Below, in pieces: positions 60,746 to 61,674 of a DNA stretch of 61,674 bases; positions within the stretch are counted from its first letter, which is position 1; the number at the start of each line of letters is the position of its first letter. The notes below the pieces were generated by a model. The model searched no databases, was not told where the DNA came from, and saw only the letters and a program-made list of their open reading frames with translations. The position numbers and the translations under genes are program-made. This DNA is from an uncultured Colwellia sp. (GTDB lineage Bacteria; Pseudomonadota; Gammaproteobacteria; Enterobacterales; Alteromonadaceae): positions 1-61,674 of the forward strand of contig CAJXUN010000027.1 of the NCBI GenBank assembly GCA_913061475.1, in the 5' to 3' direction.

Positions 60746-61674
60746 TTATAAATCATCTTCTAATAAATGTAGCTCTGCGTCACTATCCAAACGCTTACCG
60801 CCTTTAGTTAAAATAGTCAGCTCTGATTTAACTGACTCTGGGCGTTTAATTTTTGATTCAATTTTCAATGCTAAATTATCACGACTGCGGCCAAGCTTCG
60901 CTCTAAATGAAGGTAAGTTTTCGATTAAAACGGTAATATGGTCCGGCATCTCAATTGGAATAATGTCGCCCGCTTTAAAGTCCATAATCTTTTGTAGCGA
61001 TAACTCTACTTCTAAAAACCTTGTTGAAAGCTCTACGGGCACATCCATAATTTCATCACGCAATGCCTTTGACCAACGCATATCTGTGTCTTCTTTATCA
61101 CTTTGCACACCAGCATCAAGTAACTCACGAATGGGTTCTAACATTGAGTACGGCAGTGCGACGTGAAAATCGCCACCACCACCATCAAGTTCGATATGAA
61201 AAGAGCTAATCACCACCACTTCTGTCGGGCTAACGATATTGGCCATTGACGGGTTAACTTCTGAATCAAGATATTCAAACGACACGTCCATCACAGGTGA
61301 CCATGCTTCTTTATAGTCTTCAAAGATGATTTTTAACAGCATCTGAACGATACGACGTTCTGTCGGGGTAAACTCTCGGCCTTCAATTTTCGCGTGGTAT
61401 CGGCCATCACCACCAAAAAAGTTATCGACTAAAATAAATACCAATCGCGCTTCCATGGTAATTAGTGCCGTGCCTTTTAATGGGCGAAAGCGCACCATAT
61501 TCAAGCTTGTTGGTACAAACAATGTATGGACGTACTCACCAAACTTGATCATTTGAATACCATTAATAGAAACTTCAGCGGTACGGCGCATCATATTAAA
61601 AAGGCTAATTCGCATATGGCGAGCAAAGCGTTCATTAACCATTTCCAGTGTTGGCATTCGACCACGAACAATAC
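60746..61674 (-). CDS. fliM: Flagellar motor switch protein FliM (5' end outside window)
   Basis: FliM is the C-ring protein that receives CheY-P and sets rotation direction. The frame is open to the right edge. Upstream of the internal Met at 61657 the codons read IVRGR, which in homologues joins directly to MPTLEMVNERFARHMRISLF. So the gene starts outside the window, and the N-terminal CheY-binding peptide (LSQDEIDALLHG-like) is not visible. The middle domain (GREFTPTERRIVQMLLKIIF, SPVMDVSFEYLDSEVNP) and the C-terminal SpoA domain (LSLQKIMDFKAGDIIPIEMP) are intact. Confidence 0.96.
   Translation of the reverse strand, partial: IVRGRMPTLEMVNERFARHMRISLFNMMRRTAEVSINGIQMIKFGEYVHTLFVPTSLNMVRFRPLKGTALITMEARLVFILVDNFFGGDGRYHAKIEGREFTPTERRIVQMLLKIIFEDYKEAWSPVMDVSFEYLDSEVNPSMANIVSPTEVVVISSFHIELDGGGGDFHVALPYSMLEPIRELLDAGVQSDKEDTDMRWSKALRDEIMDVPVELSTRFLEVELSLQKIMDFKAGDIIPIEMPDHITVLIENLPSFRAKLGRSRDNLALKIESKIKRPESVKSELTILTKGGKRLDSDAELHLLEDDL

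Overview
The window reads as chromosomal DNA of a low-GC, AT-rich marine gammaproteobacterium, most likely of the Colwellia/Thalassotalea group of the Alteromonadales. The basis is protein resemblance and gene order: fau-rpiA-serA, ribH-nusB-thiL-pgpA, and a polar-flagellum fliM-to-cheW run with FlhF/FlhG and ParC/ParP. The genus call is an inference from memory, not a search. I saw no tRNA, rRNA, CRISPR array or intact insertion sequence.

Region 1 (1-33275, all minus strand) is a large surface-polysaccharide locus of the Wzx/Wzy type. In the direction of transcription it starts with an export module: two long multi-SLBB outer-membrane export proteins flanking a UDP-HexNAc dehydrogenase/4-epimerase pair of the TviB/TviC (WbpO/WbpP) type, followed by Wzz and WecA. 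Next is a pseudaminic-acid module: pseB, pseC, a cytidylyltransferase fused to an aldo/keto reductase, an SDR, pseG, a formyltransferase-like gene where pseH would be expected, and pseI. After that come a KpsS/LipB-like protein, the Wzx flippase, a 420-base non-coding gap with a perfect terminator palindrome, three hexapeptide acyltransferases, an AsnB-type amidotransferase, glycosyltransferases, an EpsG-like polymerase, and the GDP-mannose/GDP-fucose genes gmd, fcl, gmm and manC (manC runs off the left edge). The sequence suggests a glycan that could contain an N-formylated pseudaminic acid, HexNAc uronic acid (possibly amidated) and fucose or a related deoxysugar, lipid-linked by WecA.

Region 2 (33276-42228) holds housekeeping genes: a divergent POT peptide transporter, 5-formyl-THF cyclo-ligase, rpiA and serA on the plus strand; then, convergent, pgpA, thiL, nusB and ribH on the minus strand; a small membrane protein on plus; and the outer-membrane lipoprotein MlaA on minus.

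Region 3 (42422-61674, all minus strand) is the late part of a polar flagellar and chemotaxis cluster. Transcription order is fliM (5' end outside the window), fliN, fliO, fliP, fliQ, fliR, flhB, flhA, flhF, flhG, fliA, cheY, cheZ, cheA, cheB, motC, motD, parC, parP, cheW and a DUF2802 protein. It encodes the export gate, the polar number and placement control, sigma-28, the CheA pathway, a second stator pair and the ParC/ParP system that places the chemoreceptor array at the pole. A sigma-54 type site lies ahead of flhA and an intrinsic terminator follows cheW.

The observations most worth a second look are the pseudaminic-acid variant (formyltransferase-like protein lacking the usual Asn, plus the fused transferase/AKR), the paired SLBB exporters with strong dyads in nearly every surrounding gap, the CheA linker with a thrice-repeated motif, and the attenuator-like hairpin between gmd and fcl.
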